The position numbers and the translations under genes are program-made. This document shows positions 63,103 to 64,000 of a stretch of 64,000 nt of DNA, in pieces. Position 1 is the first letter of the stretch. Each line of letters starts with the position of its first letter. Under the pieces are notes generated by a model, which had not been told where the DNA came from, searched no databases, and worked only from the letters and a program-made list of their open reading frames with translations. The DNA is from Pseudomonas sp. ICMP22404. GTDB taxonomy: Bacteria > Pseudomonadota > Gammaproteobacteria > Pseudomonadales > Pseudomonadaceae. The stretch is from contig NZ_VCNG01000012.1 of the NCBI RefSeq assembly GCF_006227205.1, positions 62,001-126,000 on the forward strand, given 5' to 3'.

Positions 63103-63291
63103 ATGCTGATTCTGACTCGTCGGTGCGCAGAGAGCCTGATTATTGGCGATGGCGAAATCACCGTGACCGTGCTCGGCGTCAAAGGAAACCAAGTGCGTAT
63201 TGGCGTCAATGCCCCGAAAGAGGTCGCGGTGCACCGGGAGGAAATTTACCTGCGTATCAAGAAAGAGAAGGACGACGAACCAAGCCATTAA
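63103..63291 (+). CDS. rsmA: Carbon storage regulator CsrA/RsmA
   Basis: The 62-residue protein starts MLILTRRCAESLIIGDGEIT and continues VTVLGVKGNQVRIGVNAPKE and VAVHREEIYLRI, which is the complete CsrA family. The dimer binds GGA motifs in mRNA leaders and controls secondary metabolism and motility. GAGGAGAAAGGT precedes the ATG. Position after lysC and before tRNA-Ser is the Pseudomonas rsmA locus. Confidence 0.97.
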   Translation: MLILTRRCAESLIIGDGEITVTVLGVKGNQVRIGVNAPKEVAVHREEIYLRIKKEKDDEPSH

Positions 63292-63309
63292 TTTTTATCG
63301 ATTTTTATG

Positions 63310-63339
63310 TTTGCAAACGGGGAGGAAGGTGGTTAATAT
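63310..63339 (+). promoter_or_regulatory. Likely tRNA-Ser promoter
   Basis: TTTGCA (about 63310) and TAATAT (63334-63339) with about 18-base spacing, then a GC-rich discriminator CGCCCCG before the tRNA, typical of stringently controlled stable-RNA promoters. Confidence 0.5.
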
Positions 63340-63353
63340 ACGCCCCGTGTTGC

Positions 63354-63444
63354 GGAGAGCTGGCCGAGTGGCCGAAGGCGCTCCCCTGCTAAGGGAGTAC
63401 ACCTCAAAAGGGTGTCGGGGGTTCGAATCCCCCGTTCTCCGCCA
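63354..63444 (+). tRNA. tRNA-Ser (GCU)
   Basis: The 91-base RNA has acceptor arms GGAGAGC / GTTCTCC, a long variable arm typical of tRNA-Ser, anticodon GCT in CCCTGCTAAGGG, the T-loop GTTCGAATCC and an encoded CCA end. Confidence 0.97.
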
Positions 63445-63510
63445 TTATTCATGTAGTGCGTTGTAATCTGGCTTGTTCGGTAAGTTGTTGAAATTACTAG
63501 AAAAAAGCGC

Positions 63511-63538
63511 TTTACAAAAAGATTCGACGACCTATAAT
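63511..63538 (+). promoter_or_regulatory. tRNA-Arg promoter
   Basis: TTTACA (63511-63516), 16 bases, TATAAT (63533-63538), then the GC-rich discriminator GCGCGGC before the first tRNA-Arg. Confidence 0.75.
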
Positions 63539-63552
63539 GCGCGGCAACACAT

Positions 63553-63629
63553 GCACTCGTAGCTCAGCTGGATAGAGTACTCGGCTACGAACCGAGCGGT
63601 CACAGGTTCGAATCCTGTCGAGTGCACCA
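63553..63629 (+). tRNA. tRNA-Arg (ACG), copy 1
   Basis: The 77-base RNA has acceptor GCACTCG / CGAGTGC, anticodon loop CTACGAA (anticodon ACG, read as ICG), T-loop GGTTCGAATCC and encoded CCA. Confidence 0.97.
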
Positions 63630-63701
63630 TTTAAGAGTCGTTTGCAGCAATGCAAATAACTTGGCTTCAACCAGTTGTGATCTGGTATAAAACCACAACC
63701 T

Positions 63702-63778
63702 GCACTCGTAGCTCAGCTGGATAGAGTACTCGGCTACGAACCGAGCGGTCACAGGTTCGAATCCTGTCGAGTGCACCA
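63702..63778 (+). tRNA. tRNA-Arg (ACG), copy 2
   Basis: Identical to the copy at 63553-63629 over its whole length, separated by a 72-base spacer that contains no strong promoter; probably one transcript. Confidence 0.97.
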
Positions 63779-63784
63779 TATATC

Positions 63785-63813
63785 AAAAAGCCCGCGTTTA
63801 ACGCGGGCTTTTT
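63785..63813. terminator. Bidirectional terminator after tRNA cluster
   Basis: AAAAAGCCCGCGTT-TAACGCGGGCTTTTT has T runs on both strands. It serves the tRNA-Arg pair and the opposing SmpA-like gene. Confidence 0.95.
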
Positions 63814-63818
63814 GTTGT

Positions 63819-64000
63819 CTACGATTTGCCTTTCACACAGCCTTTCTCATCGAACACGACCTCTGCGCTGCGACCGTTTCTCGCTTTATAGGTGTAGCGG
63901 GTGCTCGAATTCCTGATCCTGATTGAATCGGGTTTGCCGAGGGCGCTTTCCACGTCCTGCTGGTTCATGCCGGTGACGATTCGCCTGTCCATGATTGCAT
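63819..64000 (-). CDS. SmpA/OmlA-like domain protein (3' part)
   Basis: The minus-strand frame is open from the window end to TAG at 63819-63821. The last residues read VTGMNQQDVESALGKPDSIR, then TRYTYKARNGRSAEVVFDEK and a C-terminal GCVKGKS. The GM-x2-QDV-x3-LGKP pattern is that of the SmpA/OmlA (BamE-like) fold, usually small exported proteins. The N-terminus lies outside the window. Confidence 0.6.
   Translation of the reverse strand, partial: AIMDRRIVTGMNQQDVESALGKPDSIRIRNSSTRYTYKARNGRSAEVVFDEKGCVKGKS

Noticed and set aside
63354..63778. tRNA cluster considered as an integration site for an island
   Set aside because: No integrase, no partial tRNA duplication other than a full second tRNA-Arg copy, and the order matches the normal Pseudomonas rsmA locus.

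Overview
The window is chromosomal DNA of a fluorescent pseudomonad (Pseudomonas fluorescens group). Three things point there: high-GC gammaproteobacterial genes, about a dozen REP/REPIN elements of the GTGGGAGCGAGCCTGCTCG type between genes, and gene orders that match the Pseudomonas core genome as I remember it from P. aeruginosa (colS-warA-inaA-mexWV-imelysin; cpxR-spy-cpxS; acsA-aotJQMP-argR-aru; alaS-lysC-rsmA-tRNAs). No transposase, integrase, phage or CRISPR gene was seen.

Layout. 1-2.8 kb: end of a ColS-type histidine kinase, then a ColR-box-preceded methyltransferase and LPS-kinase pair. 2.9-7.1 kb: MexVW-type RND pump, minus strand. 7.2-10.9 kb: lipoprotein/haem operon (di-haem DUF1111, imelysin, DUF1513). 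11-15.3 kb: CpxR/Spy/CpxS envelope-stress genes with yciI and yciB. 15.4-20.2 kb: PHP phosphoesterase, YciO, ScpA, ScpB and RluB. 20.4-22.2 kb: an M29-like peptidase homologue preceded by an unannotated 45-codon ORF and an AT-rich, palindrome-rich leader. 22-36.6 kb: ordinary transport, regulatory and small hypothetical genes (AroP-like permease, ArfB, MFS, chemoreceptor, ZntB, PepSY, GlpQ, LysR, DUF1003, a TetR/MBL divergon, XRE). 36.7-38.8 kb: an accessory island of three poorly known genes. 39-41.3 kb: nrdB, with a NrdR-like box but no adjacent nrdA, and two small exported proteins. 41.7-56.8 kb: acsA followed by a complete arginine uptake and catabolism locus. This comprises the ABC importer AotJQMP, the regulator ArgR, and the arginine succinyltransferase (AST) pathway AruC-F-G-D-B-E. 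56.8-64 kb: FMN-riboswitch-controlled lumazine synthase, threonine aldolase, alaS, lysC, rsmA/csrA, tRNA-Ser, two identical tRNA-Arg and the 3' end of an SmpA-like gene.

The best-integrated system is arginine use. AotJQMP imports arginine/ornithine, ArgR senses it, and AruF/G, AruB, AruC, AruD and AruE convert arginine to glutamate plus succinate. TGTCGC-N8-AA motifs stand before aotJ and before aruC. A small His/Asp-tailed protein sits inside the aru operon next to the zinc enzyme AruE.

The least explained parts are the 45-aa ORF plus M29-like gene module (about 20.4-21.9 kb) and the 36.7-38.8 kb island. All family assignments are read from sequence by eye and memory; no database search was run.
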